A DNA stretch of 64,000 nt, taken from positions 1-64,000 of the forward strand of contig NZ_NPJI01000114.1 in NCBI RefSeq assembly GCF_002251435.1. The letters run 5' to 3'. Source of the stretch: Prevotella sp. P2-180 (lineage in GTDB: Bacteria > Bacteroidota > Bacteroidia > Bacteroidales > Bacteroidaceae). The notes under the pieces are model-generated. The model worked only from the letters and a program-made list of their open reading frames with translations, had not been told where the DNA came from and did no database searches. The translations under genes were made by a program, and so were the position numbers. Positions within the stretch are counted from its first letter, which is position 1, and each line of letters starts with the position of its first letter. Below, piece by piece: positions 15,806 to 24,557 of the stretch.

Positions 15806-17081
15806 TGATTTCACTCCACCTCGTGGTGGGATTCGGACTGCGGAAGTCGTGGCGAATGGCGTTGGCAAACACCTCTGCCTTGCCTTCACCGTTGGGCCGG
15901 GTGTATTGCTGAGAACCCAGCACAACGGTCTCACTGCCGTTGGCACGGTTGATACGGTCGATCACAGCGTCGAGCCTTTTCATCTTCTGAAACTGCTCGG
16001 CAGTGATGTCAAACAGGTCGTGCTCCATAGGATATGGATTGCCTATGCCCATCACTATCACTCCCGCCTTCTTATACTGGTAGCCGTGACGGTAGATGTC
16101 GCGAAGCAGCTGCTCGGCGGCCTTGACAATGGTTACAGACGAATTGGAAGGGGTGATGAGGCGGCGGTCGAGATAGTTCCAGTATTGAGCCAGGTCTTCG
16201 CGAAAGGCGTTGGTGTTGATAAACACTCCCACCACAGAGCATACCGTGTCTTGCGAGCGCAGCTTCTCGGCACATCGGGCGGCATAGTTGCTTACGTGGG
16301 TGCGCAATGTGGTGTAGTCGCTTATCATACCGTTGAAACTGCGGCTTGTGCAGATGCTCTTTTTCTTCGCCATCTCTTCGTTGGGCACGCAGTCCACGCC
16401 ATTGAGTTCCTGCCAAGTGCGGTGGATGACGATATTGTTGAATGTCACCCTCACCCAGTCGCTATGGCGACAGGCGAAGTCGAAAGCCGTTTTCACTCCG
16501 TAGGCTGTGAGTTTGGCGGCATAACGCCGTCCCACTCCCCAGACATCGTCGACGGGAAAGAGTTTCAGCGCCTTCTGTCGTTTCTCGTCCGTGTCTATCA
16601 CGCAACAATGATTATATCCTGAATATTTTTTCGCAAAGTGACTTGCCACCTTGGCAAGTGTCTTCGTTGGAGCGATGCCGATGCTCACGGGCATTCCTGT
16701 CCATTTCCTAATCTTTTTATGCAGTTCCTCACCCCACTTCTTGTAGTCGAGTTCGGAGTCGAGATACACGAAACACTCGTCGATGCTGTAGCGGAACAAG
16801 GCAGGCGACTCGTTTCTTATGATATTCACAACCCTGCCGGTCAGTTCTCCGTATAGCTCATAGTTTGAGGAGAAGACAGCAATCTTTTTTCCCGGAAACA
16901 TTTGTTCGAGCTGGAAGAATGGCGTGCCGGCTTTCACTCCCATAGCTTTTGCTTCGTTGGAACGTGCGACGACGCATCCGTCGTTGTTTGACAAGACGAC
17001 CACAGGCCTGCCCTCGAGGTCAGGTCTGAACACTCTTTCGCACGACACATAACAGTTGTCGCAATCGACTATGGCATACAT
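15792..17081 (-). CDS. umuC: UmuC-like Y-family DNA polymerase, DNA polymerase V subunit
   Basis: This error-prone translesion polymerase has [18 protein letters not shown] at its start, [11 protein letters not shown], and the catalytic [11 protein letters not shown] with its acidic pair, followed by little-finger sequence. The start is set at MYAIVDC (17081); 17087 (MKMYAI) is equally possible, and the 24 codons before are unlikely. The usual umuD partner is not adjacent on either side. The 3' end overlaps the convergent kinase gene by 14 bases. Regulation by the SOS response is expected for the family, but no LexA-type box was identified. Confidence 0.9.
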   Translation of the reverse strand: MYAIVDCDNCYVSCERVFRPDLEGRPVVVLSNNDGCVVARSNEAKAMGVKAGTPFFQLEQMFPGKKIAVFSSNYELYGELTGRVVNIIRNESPALFRYSIDECFVYLDSELDYKKWGEELHKKIRKWTGMPVSIGIAPTKTLAKVASHFAKKYSGYNHCCVIDTDEKRQKALKLFPVDDVWGVGRRYAAKLTAYGVKTAFDFACRHSDWVRVTFNNIVIHRTWQELNGVDCVPNEEMAKKKSICTSRSFNGMISDYTTLRTHVSNYAARCAEKLRSQDTVCSVVGVFINTNAFREDLAQYWNYLDRRLITPSNSSVTIVKAAEQLLRDIYRHGYQYKKAGVIVMGIGNPYPMEHDLFDITAEQFQKMKRLDAVIDRINRANGSETVVLGSQQYTRPNGEGKAEVFANAIRHDFRSPNPTTRWSEIIRLV

Positions 17082-17217
17082 TTTCATCGGAAAAAACAAG
17101 AAATCAAAAATTATCCCCCGATTCACATCGAGGGATAACCACAACACAAACACAAAATAAATCTGGAAAATCCAGAAAAAAATCTATCATACTAAAAATA
17201 TTTGCGGTGAAGAGATA

Positions 17218-18255
17218 TTACTGAATCCCTTCCTCACGCAGTTTCTTTTGCCAATTCCATGCAGACTTCAGTGTGTCTTCGAGACTTGTCTCGGCCTTCC
17301 ACCCCAACACGTTGTTTGCCTTGTCGGGATTAGCCCACACCTTCTCGATGTCTCCCGGACGACGAGGGGCGAATGTCCAATTGAGCTTCACACCGGTTGC
17401 TTTCTCAAACGCATCCACAATCTCCTTTGTGCTTACACCCTTTCCTGTTCCAATGTTGAACACTTCGAGCTTGTCGCTATCGGTGTCGAGCACTCGTGTC
17501 ATTGCCTTCACATGAGCCTTCGCAAGGTCAACCACGTAGATGTAGTCGCGTATGCATGTTCCGTCAGGTGTGTCATAATCGTTGCCGAACACCTTCAGTT
17601 GCTCACGAATGCCCATTGCGGTCTGTGTCACATAAGGTATGAGGTTCATAGGCACTCCGTTGGGCATCTCACCGATGATGGCTGTAGGATGCGAACCTAT
17701 CGGGTTGAAATATCTGAGCAGGATGGCTTTTATGGGCGATCCGCTATTGATGGTGTCGCGAATGATTTCCTCATTCACCTGTTTTGTATTTCCATAAGGA
17801 CTTTCAGCAGGCTTTATCGGGGCGTCTTCGGTCACAGGCAGGTTTTCCGGGTCTGGCTGTCCGTAAACGGTGCAGCTTGAAGAGAAGATGATGCCCTTGA
17901 CGTCATACTTTGGCATGAGTTCGAGCAGGTTTATAAGGCTTACGAAGTTGTTGCGATAGTATAGCAGCGGTTTTTCCACGCTCTCGCCTACGGCCTTGCT
18001 TGCAGCGAAATGTATGATACCTTCGATGTCGGGATATTTTGCAAACACCTTGTCCATGCCCTCGAGGTCGCAGCAATCCACTTCTTCGAATGCAGGGCGC
18101 ACTCCTGTTATTTTCTCAATCCCATCGACCACGTTTGCCTGGGAATTTGACAAGTTGTCGACGATAACAACCTTGTATCCGGCATTTATCAGTTCTACTG
18201 TGGTATGAGATCCGATAAAGCCGGTACCTCCAGTTACCAATATTGTCTGTTTCAT
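17218..18255 (-). CDS. galE: UDP-glucose 4-epimerase
   Basis: It interconverts UDP-galactose and UDP-glucose (Leloir pathway and glycan precursor supply). The NAD-binding GGTGFIGSHT is at residues 8-17. Ser/Thr-Tyr-Lys chemistry is visible as SSSCTVYG and the YGNTK motif near residue 153. The length of 345 is standard for a short-chain dehydrogenase-type epimerase. It is a single-gene unit with its own promoter about 40 bases upstream. Galactokinase, mutarotase and a sugar permease are encoded 25 kb away in the same window. Confidence 0.95.
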   Translation of the reverse strand: MKQTILVTGGTGFIGSHTTVELINAGYKVVIVDNLSNSQANVVDGIEKITGVRPAFEEVDCCDLEGMDKVFAKYPDIEGIIHFAASKAVGESVEKPLLYYRNNFVSLINLLELMPKYDVKGIIFSSSCTVYGQPDPENLPVTEDAPIKPAESPYGNTKQVNEEIIRDTINSGSPIKAILLRYFNPIGSHPTAIIGEMPNGVPMNLIPYVTQTAMGIREQLKVFGNDYDTPDGTCIRDYIYVVDLAKAHVKAMTRVLDTDSDKLEVFNIGTGKGVSTKEIVDAFEKATGVKLNWTFAPRRPGDIEKVWANPDKANNVLGWKAETSLEDTLKSAWNWQKKLREEGIQ

Positions 18256-18293
18256 AAATCTGTATTACGTTATTTAATTAATGAATAGCGGGG

Positions 18294-18326
18294 CAAAGAT
18301 AGCAATATTTTTTGATATATGACAAA
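18294..18326 (-). promoter_or_regulatory. galE promoter
   Basis: On the reverse strand TATCTTTG (18301-18294) is spaced 21 bases from TTTG (18326-18323). The galE ATG is about 40 bases downstream. The upstream part overlaps the rnf terminator stem. Confidence 0.6.
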
Positions 18327-18368
18327 AAAGTGACGTAGATTTTCATCTGACGCCACCTTTTTTACTAT
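18325..18368 (-). terminator. Terminator after the rnf operon
   Basis: On the reverse strand GGTGGCGTCAGA pairs with TCTACGTCAC (one mismatch, one bulge) and is followed by TTTTTT. It starts about 20 bases after the rnfA stop. Confidence 0.6.
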
Positions 18369-18388
18369 TTTTAAACATTAAGTTCTCA

Positions 18389-18991
18389 TTACTCTATCCC
18401 AAACACCACTTTCAAACCGCCATCTACACCTGAGAAGCCCATGAATGCGAGGCTTAGAAGTCCTGCTGTAATCATGGTGATGGCAACGCCCTGCATGCCT
18501 TTTGGCACGTTGGCAAGTTCGAGTTGCTCGCGTAGTCCGGCAAAGACGGTGAGAGCAAGTCCGAAGCCTATGGCAGTGGAGAAGGCGTATACCACGCTTT
18601 CCAAAAGTGTGAAGTCTTTCTGTATTACCAATATCGCCACGCCAAGCACAGCACAGTTGGTGGTGATAAGAGGCAGGAAGATGCCGAGAGCCTGATAGAG
18701 TGCTGGCGACACCTTTTTCATTACTATCTCCACCATCTGCACAAGGGCGGCGATGACGAGGATGAAGGCGATGGTCTGAAGATACTGCAGGCCGAAGGGG
18801 TCGAGCACTGACTTCTGAATGAGATAGGTGACTATGGTGGCAAGTGTCATGACAAAAGCCACGGCTGCACTCATGCCAAGCGCGGTGTTTACCTTTTTCG
18901 ATACGCCGAGGAACGGACAGATGCCGAGGAACTGCGACAGTACGATATTATTGACGAATATCGCGGAGATGAATATCAGTATATATTCCAT
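18389..18991 (-). CDS. rnfA: Rnf complex membrane subunit RnfA
   Basis: This integral membrane subunit of the ferredoxin:NAD oxidoreductase (sodium or proton pump) has about six transmembrane helices in 200 residues. It contains the conserved FLGICPFLGVSKK and TTNCAVLGVAIL motifs of the RnfA/NqrE family. It is the last gene of the rseC-rnfBCDGEA operon, four bases after rnfE, and is followed by a terminator. Confidence 0.95.
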   Translation of the reverse strand: MEYILIFISAIFVNNIVLSQFLGICPFLGVSKKVNTALGMSAAVAFVMTLATIVTYLIQKSVLDPFGLQYLQTIAFILVIAALVQMVEIVMKKVSPALYQALGIFLPLITTNCAVLGVAILVIQKDFTLLESVVYAFSTAIGFGLALTVFAGLREQLELANVPKGMQGVAITMITAGLLSLAFMGFSGVDGGLKVVFGIE

Positions 18992-18995
18992 AACT

Positions 18996-19574
18996 CTATG
19001 CCTTCTTTAGTTTGTTGATGATTGCGATGAGATAGCCAAGGGAGATAAAAGCTCCCGGAGGCAGGATGAACAACAGCACGTTGTAGGTCTCGGGCAAAAG
19101 GGTGATGCCGAACACTGAGCCTGCACCGAACAGCTCACGCACGGTGCCAAGCAAAGTGAGGCCGAGGGTGAAGCCGAGTCCGATGCCGATGCCGTCGAAC
19201 AGGCTTGCCACAGGACCGTTCTTGCAAGCAAAGGCCTCTGCACGTCCGAGGATGATGCAGTTGACCACGATGAGCGGGATGAAGAGACCGAGCGACTTGT
19301 TGATTTCGGGCAGATATGCCTTCAGACACATCTGCAAGATGGTTACAAACGATGCGATGACCACTACAAAAACCGGTATACGCACCTTGTCAGGCGTGAG
19401 GTTCTTTATCATTGATATTACGATGTTGGAGCAGATGAGCACAAACATCGTGGCAAGCCCCATCGACAGGCCGTTCATCGCCGAGGTGGTGGTGGCAAGC
19501 GTAGGGCACATTCCGAGGAGAAGCACAAACGTCGGGTTCTCCTTGATGATGCCATTTAAAAGTATCTTTAACAT
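18996..19574 (-). CDS. rnfE: Rnf complex membrane subunit RnfE
   Basis: This 192-residue membrane protein is paralogous to RnfA (LLGMCPTLATTTSA and VNCIILGRAEAFA). RnfA and RnfE together are thought to form the inverted-topology pair that holds an iron-sulfur centre in the membrane. It lies 32 bases after rnfG and 4 bases before rnfA in the same operon. Confidence 0.95.
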   Translation of the reverse strand: MLKILLNGIIKENPTFVLLLGMCPTLATTTSAMNGLSMGLATMFVLICSNIVISMIKNLTPDKVRIPVFVVVIASFVTILQMCLKAYLPEINKSLGLFIPLIVVNCIILGRAEAFACKNGPVASLFDGIGIGLGFTLGLTLLGTVRELFGAGSVFGITLLPETYNVLLFILPPGAFISLGYLIAIINKLKKA

Positions 19575-19606
19575 AATATCGAAATATTTTAAGTTTCACA
19601 TTTGCC

Positions 19607-20245
19607 CTAATTTCCTTTACTTGCCTGCTGACTTGCGCCTGAGGAAGCGTCGGTGTCTTGGGCTTTGTCCTGTCCGGCATACACCTGATAAGCCTGGTTG
19701 ACAGCCTTGAGGAAGGCGCGGGAGGTGATGGTGGAGGCTGTGATGGCGTCTATGTCGCCACCGTCCTTGTTTACGGCAAGCGGTGTCGATGGTGTCTTGC
19801 CCACAATAGAGCCTTTTCCGTCTTTTTGGAACCACTTGTCGGCCTTTGCACCGAGTCCCGGTGTCTCAGCTGCCTGCAGTATTGTGTAGCCGAGCACCTT
19901 TCCTTCTGCGTCGAATCCCACGAGCACTTTCAGGTCGCCTCCAAAGCCTAACGTGGTACTTTCCACGGCGGCTCCAAGGAACTTGCCGTCGGCTGTGGCG
20001 GTCTTGTGTACCACGAAGGTCAGCTCCTTGCCGTCGAAGGTCTGCTTCAGTTCGTCGTCGGCAGTGACCTTGAGGTTGTCGGTTCCCATCACCTCCTTGA
20101 TACCGTTGGCGAGAGCTATCTCGTCCTGTGCCTTTATGGGGGCTTCGGTCACGTGGTTAACCCATGCGAGAAGCGCTCCTGTAATGATGGCCACTCCTAC
20201 GAGCACCGCCACCATATTCACTAATGTAGATTCCAGCTTTTTCAT
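19607..20245 (-). CDS. rnfG: Rnf complex FMN-binding subunit RnfG
   Basis: One N-terminal transmembrane helix (about residues 10-30) is followed by an FMN-binding domain. The flavinylation motif near residue 170 reads AITASTITSRAF, a variant of the usual SGATITS, with the Thr that receives FMN retained. Its start overlaps the rnfD stop by four bases. The C-terminus is a low-complexity Ser/Gln/Ala tail (SGASQQASKGN). Confidence 0.93.
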   Translation of the reverse strand: MKKLESTLVNMVAVLVGVAIITGALLAWVNHVTEAPIKAQDEIALANGIKEVMGTDNLKVTADDELKQTFDGKELTFVVHKTATADGKFLGAAVESTTLGFGGDLKVLVGFDAEGKVLGYTILQAAETPGLGAKADKWFQKDGKGSIVGKTPSTPLAVNKDGGDIDAITASTITSRAFLKAVNQAYQVYAGQDKAQDTDASSGASQQASKGN

Positions 20246-21237
20246 TTCTTTACTACCTCCCCGAAACGTTTTGGTTTGATGTATGTGTTGATGAGCGGTG
20301 TGAAGGCGTTCATGATAAGTATGGCGAACGACATTCCCTCAGGATATGCGCCCCAGTTACGTATCACCACTGTAAGCACACCGATGCCCACTCCGTATAC
20401 CAACTGTCCGCGGCTGCACATTGGAGAGGTGACGTAGTCGGTGGCCATGAAGATGGCTCCAAGCATCAAGCCTCCACTGAAGATGACGGCAAACGGGTCG
20501 GCATATACTGGACTGGAAAGGTGGAGCAGTCCGCTGAGCACAAAGACGGTAAGGATGATGCTCACCGGAGTGTGCCATGTAATGATCTTGCGCCAAAGCA
20601 TGAAGGCGAGTCCAAGAAGCAGCGCCAAGGCGCAAACCTCACCAAGCGAGCCAGCTCCTTCGACGGTATGTCCGATGAAGAGATGCCATGAGTCGGGCAG
20701 CTGCTGGAGCACTGAAGGGTCGCCGCTCTTTATAGCCCACTTCATGACCGACAGAGGTGTGGCTCCTGTCTCGGCGTCGAGATACGAGGTGAGCTGTCCG
20801 GCCTGTGGCCATGAGGTCATCTGGGCGGGGAAGCTGACCAAGAGAAAACAACGTCCCACGAGTGCGGGATTGAAGAGGTTACTGCCCAATCCGCCAAAGG
20901 TCATCTTGCCGATACCCACTGCCACAAGGGCTCCGAGTATGATAATCCAAACAGGGAGATTGGATGGAAGATTGAAGCCGAGAAGAAGGCCAGTTACCAT
21001 AGCCGAGCCGTCACAAACGGTAGTACGGCTGTTTTTCATAAGATATTTGTTTATAGCCCACTCAAAGAAGACGCAGGCTGCCACGCTGGTGGCACAAACT
21101 ATTGCCGAGCCGATGCCGAAGTAGAAGAACGACACGAGCAGTGCGGGAAGAAGTGCTATGACCACTCCATACATGTTGCGCTCCACAGAGTCGGTGCCAT
21201 GGGCATGTGGCGACAATGAAACTATCATTTTTTTCAT
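20242..21237 (-). CDS. rnfD: Rnf complex membrane subunit RnfD
   Basis: This 331-residue polytopic subunit has eight to ten hydrophobic segments and the covalent-FMN region ETGATPLS near residue 175, where the Thr is the expected attachment site. GGLGSNLFNPALVGR is the family signature. It overlaps rnfG by four bases. Flavin transfer by an ApbE-type enzyme is expected; that gene is not in the window. Confidence 0.95.
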   Translation of the reverse strand: MKKMIVSLSPHAHGTDSVERNMYGVVIALLPALLVSFFYFGIGSAIVCATSVAACVFFEWAINKYLMKNSRTTVCDGSAMVTGLLLGFNLPSNLPVWIIILGALVAVGIGKMTFGGLGSNLFNPALVGRCFLLVSFPAQMTSWPQAGQLTSYLDAETGATPLSVMKWAIKSGDPSVLQQLPDSWHLFIGHTVEGAGSLGEVCALALLLGLAFMLWRKIITWHTPVSIILTVFVLSGLLHLSSPVYADPFAVIFSGGLMLGAIFMATDYVTSPMCSRGQLVYGVGIGVLTVVIRNWGAYPEGMSFAILIMNAFTPLINTYIKPKRFGEVVKK

Positions 21238-21266
21238 TTATGAACTTGAAATTACGGTATTTGAAA

Positions 21267-22619
21267 CTATTTTTTCGCAGCTCTGGCACGTATGATTCCC
21301 ATTACGGTCTGCTTTCCGAAGCGTATATTGTCGAGTATCGGACGGTGTGACGGACATGTGAACTGGCACGAGCCGCACTCTATGCACGATGTGATGTCCT
21401 CTGCCTCCACCTTTTCCCACATCTTCTTGGCGGAACAAGTGGCGAGGAGATAAGGCTCGAGACCCATTGGGCATACGTTGACACACTTTCCGCAGCGGAT
21501 GCAAGGGTCGGCAGGCTTGCGTCGGGCCTCGTCGCCGCTGATGATGGTCACACTGTTGGTTCCCTTGCATACTGGCACTTCGTCGGTGGTGAGGGCCTTG
21601 CCCATCATCGGTCCACCAGCGAGCAGCTTGTTGTCGCCTTCGGGCATGCCGCCACAGAGTTCGATGAGGTCTTTCATCGGTGTGCCCATGCGCACGAGGA
21701 AGTTGCCCGGGCTCTTCAGTTTTTTACCTGTTACGGTGGTGTAACGCTCAAACAAGGGCTTACGCTTCATCACAGCCTCGTAGACCGCGAATGCCGTTCC
21801 CACGTTCTGCACTATGGCGCCAACATTTACTGGAATGGCTGGCGGTGCGGGCACCTGTCGGCGGATTACAGCATCCACGAGTTGCTTCTCGCCTCCCTGC
21901 GGATAGCGTTGCTTCAGCGGCACCACTTCTATGCGTGGGTCAGAGGCGGTCTTTTCGCTCAGCAGGCGTATGGCCTCCGGCTTGTTGGTCTCAATGCCGA
22001 TATATCCTTTTTCCACCTTTGCGGCCTTCATCAGGAGGTTGAGTCCCACGAGTATCTCGTCGGCATGTTCCATCATCAAGCGATAGTCGGAGGTGATATA
22101 AGGTTCACACTCCACTGCGTTGATAATCACACACTCAGCCTTTGCTCCCGGTGGCGGACAGAGTTTTATGAATGTAGGGAATCCGGCGCCACCCATACCT
22201 GTGACACCAGCCACCTTTATCCGCTCCACTATTTCCTCGGGAGTGAGCTCAGGATGTTCCTTAAGGGTTTCAAGCGTCTTGCTGCGGTCGATGGTGTCCT
22301 CCCACTCGTCGCCCTCTACATTAATAATAATTACGGGTTTGCGGTATCCGGTGGCGTCGAATGCAGTGTCAATCTTTGCTACTGTTCCAGACACGGATGA
22401 ATAGATGGGAGCAGAGACAAATCCTCCCGCCTCGGCTATGAGTGTTCCCACCTTCACCTTGTCACCACGCTTCACTACAGGTTTTGCCGGTGCTCCTATA
22501 TGCTGCGACAATGGGAAGACGGCCTGTTTGGGCAGTGGTGCCACCACTGTGGCCACTTCTGCCGAGAGTTTGTTCTCCTCCGGATGTATACCGCCTATTC
22601 TAAATGTTCTTATCTTCAT
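21267..22619 (-). CDS. rnfC: Rnf complex subunit RnfC (NADH/FMN and 4Fe-4S)
   Basis: This 450-residue cytoplasmic subunit is expected to be the NADH site. It has a Gly-rich GMGGAGFPTFIKL nucleotide/FMN motif near residue 140 and two 4Fe-4S motifs in the C-terminal quarter (CIRCGKCVNVCP and CIECGSCQFTCP). The N-terminus HPEENKLSA and the GAPAKPVVKRGDKVKVG barrel-sandwich region are typical. Its start overlaps the rnfB end by 20 bases. Confidence 0.95.
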   Translation of the reverse strand: MKIRTFRIGGIHPEENKLSAEVATVVAPLPKQAVFPLSQHIGAPAKPVVKRGDKVKVGTLIAEAGGFVSAPIYSSVSGTVAKIDTAFDATGYRKPVIIINVEGDEWEDTIDRSKTLETLKEHPELTPEEIVERIKVAGVTGMGGAGFPTFIKLCPPPGAKAECVIINAVECEPYITSDYRLMMEHADEILVGLNLLMKAAKVEKGYIGIETNKPEAIRLLSEKTASDPRIEVVPLKQRYPQGGEKQLVDAVIRRQVPAPPAIPVNVGAIVQNVGTAFAVYEAVMKRKPLFERYTTVTGKKLKSPGNFLVRMGTPMKDLIELCGGMPEGDNKLLAGGPMMGKALTTDEVPVCKGTNSVTIISGDEARRKPADPCIRCGKCVNVCPMGLEPYLLATCSAKKMWEKVEAEDITSCIECGSCQFTCPSHRPILDNIRFGKQTVMGIIRARAAKK

Positions 22620-23478
22620 TGCTGTTGTTTTGGTTTTCGGGTTTCGGTTTCGGCGCCGGGAAGTTCACTGCCACGATGGCCTTCTGCGGACACACTTTCT
22701 CACACTTGCGGCATACTCGACACTTTTCGTTGTCGATGTATGCAAGACTGCCGTTCATGGTGATGGCTCCAAACGGACACTCTTTCTCACACTTTCCACA
22801 GCCAATACATGCCACGCTGCATGCTGCCTTGGCGGCAGGTCCCTTGTCTTGGTTGACGCAGCTGACATACACGCGTCGTCCCTTAGGTCCTTTCTTCCTG
22901 ATTTCGATGACGTGACGCGGACAAACCCTTGAGCAGGCACCGCAACCTCCACACTTGTCCTCGTCGACCTCGGCGATGCCGGTTTCGGGATTGATGTGGA
23001 TGGCGTCGAGCGAGCAGACAGCGATGCAGTCGCCGCATCCAAGGCATCCGAATCCGCATGCCGACTCACCGGCACCACAAGAGTGCATGGCGGCACAGGT
23101 ACGAAGTCCTGAATACTCAGCAGTCTTCGGACGGTTTTCACACGTGCCGTTACATCTCACCACGGCAATCTTTGCCTCTGTGTTGGCAATAGCCATGCCA
23201 AGCAGGTCAGACACTTTGTCCATGACGTCATGTCCACCCACTGGACAACTAAGTCCTTCGAGGTTTCCGGCGTCGGCGCCTTTCACGAGAGCATCAGCGA
23301 GTCCAGAGCATCCTGGAAATCCGCATCCGCCACAATTGGCTTGCGGCAACAATGCCGCCACCTGCGCAATGCGCGGGTCTTCCTTCACAGCAAACTTTTT
23401 GGAGCAGAGGTAGAGTACGGCTGCCGCCACCAGGCCAATGGCTCCAAGTACAATAACTGCGATAACGATAAAATTCAT
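22600..23478 (-). CDS. rnfB: Rnf complex ferredoxin-type subunit RnfB
   Basis: An N-terminal membrane anchor (about residues 3-25) is followed by a CGGCGFPGCSGLADAL four-Cys cluster site (about 50-65). Four CxxCxxCxxxC ferredoxin motifs then follow: CLGCGDCIAVC, CGGCGACSRVC, CIGCGKCEKEC and CRVCRKCEKVC. It is the expected electron entry from ferredoxin. At 292 residues it is much longer than the Escherichia coli protein with two such motifs. It is the second gene of the operon, after rseC. Confidence 0.95.
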   Translation of the reverse strand: MNFIVIAVIVLGAIGLVAAAVLYLCSKKFAVKEDPRIAQVAALLPQANCGGCGFPGCSGLADALVKGADAGNLEGLSCPVGGHDVMDKVSDLLGMAIANTEAKIAVVRCNGTCENRPKTAEYSGLRTCAAMHSCGAGESACGFGCLGCGDCIAVCSLDAIHINPETGIAEVDEDKCGGCGACSRVCPRHVIEIRKKGPKGRRVYVSCVNQDKGPAAKAACSVACIGCGKCEKECPFGAITMNGSLAYIDNEKCRVCRKCEKVCPQKAIVAVNFPAPKPKPENQNNSNEDKNI

Positions 23479-23498
23479 ATTACTTTTGATATGTTTTA

Positions 23499-23930
23499 TT
23501 AATAATTTTCATTTGAGTCTTCAATAGTGAAAACCACTCCTTTGGATAGTTGTCGGCGCAACAAGTATACTAAGAGATAATAAGGAATGAGGGCCAAAAC
23601 CGCCATGAGGGCGGCAAGCTGCTCATTGCCGGTGAAGGTGAGAACCAACAGCAGTGATGCAACCATCACTATGAAAGGCAGTACAAAACCTACGGTCATC
23701 GCACGCCCCACGGCCGAGCTGGAGGTAGCTATTGTCACCTTCTGTCCCACTTCATATCTATTGCTATCCTTTTCGCACCTTACGTCGATTATCTTCTCTT
23801 TAGCCTCCGCAGCATTGCAATGTGAGGCCACCTTGCAATGGGCGCATGCCGAGGTCTGAAGAATGCGCACTCTTACGATTCCCTGACCTATGTTTTCCAC
23901 TATTCCATTATGTTTTATCTTGTCATCCAT
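23499..23930 (-). CDS. rseC: RseC/SoxR-reducing family membrane protein, first gene of rnf operon
   Basis: A cysteine-rich N-terminal motif (CAHCKVASHC, about residues 29-38) and two transmembrane helices (about 75-125) match the RseC family, which is often encoded with Rnf and helps to keep SoxR reduced or supports complex maturation. It is 143 residues and lies 20 bases before rnfB. Start at MDDKIKHNG is supported by a TATTTTTG -7 element (23984-23977) about 50 bases upstream. Confidence 0.9.
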   Translation of the reverse strand: MDDKIKHNGIVENIGQGIVRVRILQTSACAHCKVASHCNAAEAKEKIIDVRCEKDSNRYEVGQKVTIATSSSAVGRAMTVGFVLPFIVMVASLLLVLTFTGNEQLAALMAVLALIPYYLLVYLLRRQLSKGVVFTIEDSNENY

Positions 23931-23976
23931 TTGTTAAGTGATGGCGTTTTTGTCTTCTTTGACTGTTTTCGTGATG

Positions 23977-24008
23977 CAAAAATACTACTATCTTTCGAAC
24001 TGACCAAC
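23977..24008 (-). promoter_or_regulatory. rnf operon promoter (divergent)
   Basis: On the reverse strand TATTTTTG (23984-23977) is preceded about 20 bases away by a GTTG (24008-24005), a weak -33 match. It is divergent from the promoter of the 146-aa gene. Confidence 0.5.
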
Positions 24009-24045
24009 AAAATAGGGTGTTTTTTGCAAAAAACATTCGTAATCG

Positions 24046-24076
24046 TTTGCAATAACATATTTTTTTACTACTTTTG
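24046..24076 (+). promoter_or_regulatory. Promoter of the 146-aa gene
   Basis: TTTG (24046-24049) and TACTTTTG (24069-24076) are separated by 19 bases. The ATG follows 26 bases later. Confidence 0.65.
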
Positions 24077-24102
24077 CAGCATAATCGCAAAAAACATCGG
24101 CA

Positions 24103-24543
24103 ATGAAAACAACAGATCAGACATTTCAACAGGTAGAGCGTACTATCAGTAAGATTATCGACAAGTTTCCGACTAACGTCGAGCCTACCATTCTCACCGA
24201 CATCCATCTCCGTGCCAATCAGGAGACTGGCGAACTCGTGGCATTTGACGACGACGACAAGGAGATAACACGTACTGTGATTGAGCAGTGGATAAACAAT
24301 CAGGATGAAAATTTTTATGAGAAAATTACTGGAGTCATCCGTAAATGTATTGACCGCAAGAAAAAGCAGATAGAGAAGTTGTCGATACTTAAACCCTACT
24401 CTTTCGTGCTTGAAGACGAGGAAAAGGAAAACGTGGCTGAGTTATTTTTGGTAGATGACGACACGGTGATTATCGACCCGGAACTTATGAAGGATCTAGA
24501 CAAAGACCTTGACGATTTCCTCGAAAAGTTACTGAAAGAGTAA
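24103..24543 (+). CDS. Conserved-looking hypothetical protein, acidic (146 aa)
   Basis: I do not recognise a named domain. The protein is cytoplasmic and strongly charged, rich in Asp and Glu, with a long amphipathic middle (KKKQIEKLSILKP). Acidic runs include FDDDDKE and the C-terminal KDLDKDLDDFLEKLLKE, which looks coiled or helical. A clear promoter and well-placed ATG support a real gene. It stands alone, divergent from the rnf operon and convergent with the SpoU methyltransferase gene 14 bases away. Confidence 0.75.
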   Translation: MKTTDQTFQQVERTISKIIDKFPTNVEPTILTDIHLRANQETGELVAFDDDDKEITRTVIEQWINNQDENFYEKITGVIRKCIDRKKKQIEKLSILKPYSFVLEDEEKENVAELFLVDDDTVIIDPELMKDLDKDLDDFLEKLLKE

Positions 24544-24557
24544 ATTCAACATTCAAC

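Noticed and set aside
15762-16622. 286-codon + strand frame opposite umuC
   Set aside because: It is antisense to a clear Y-family polymerase with intact motifs; the translated protein resembles no family.
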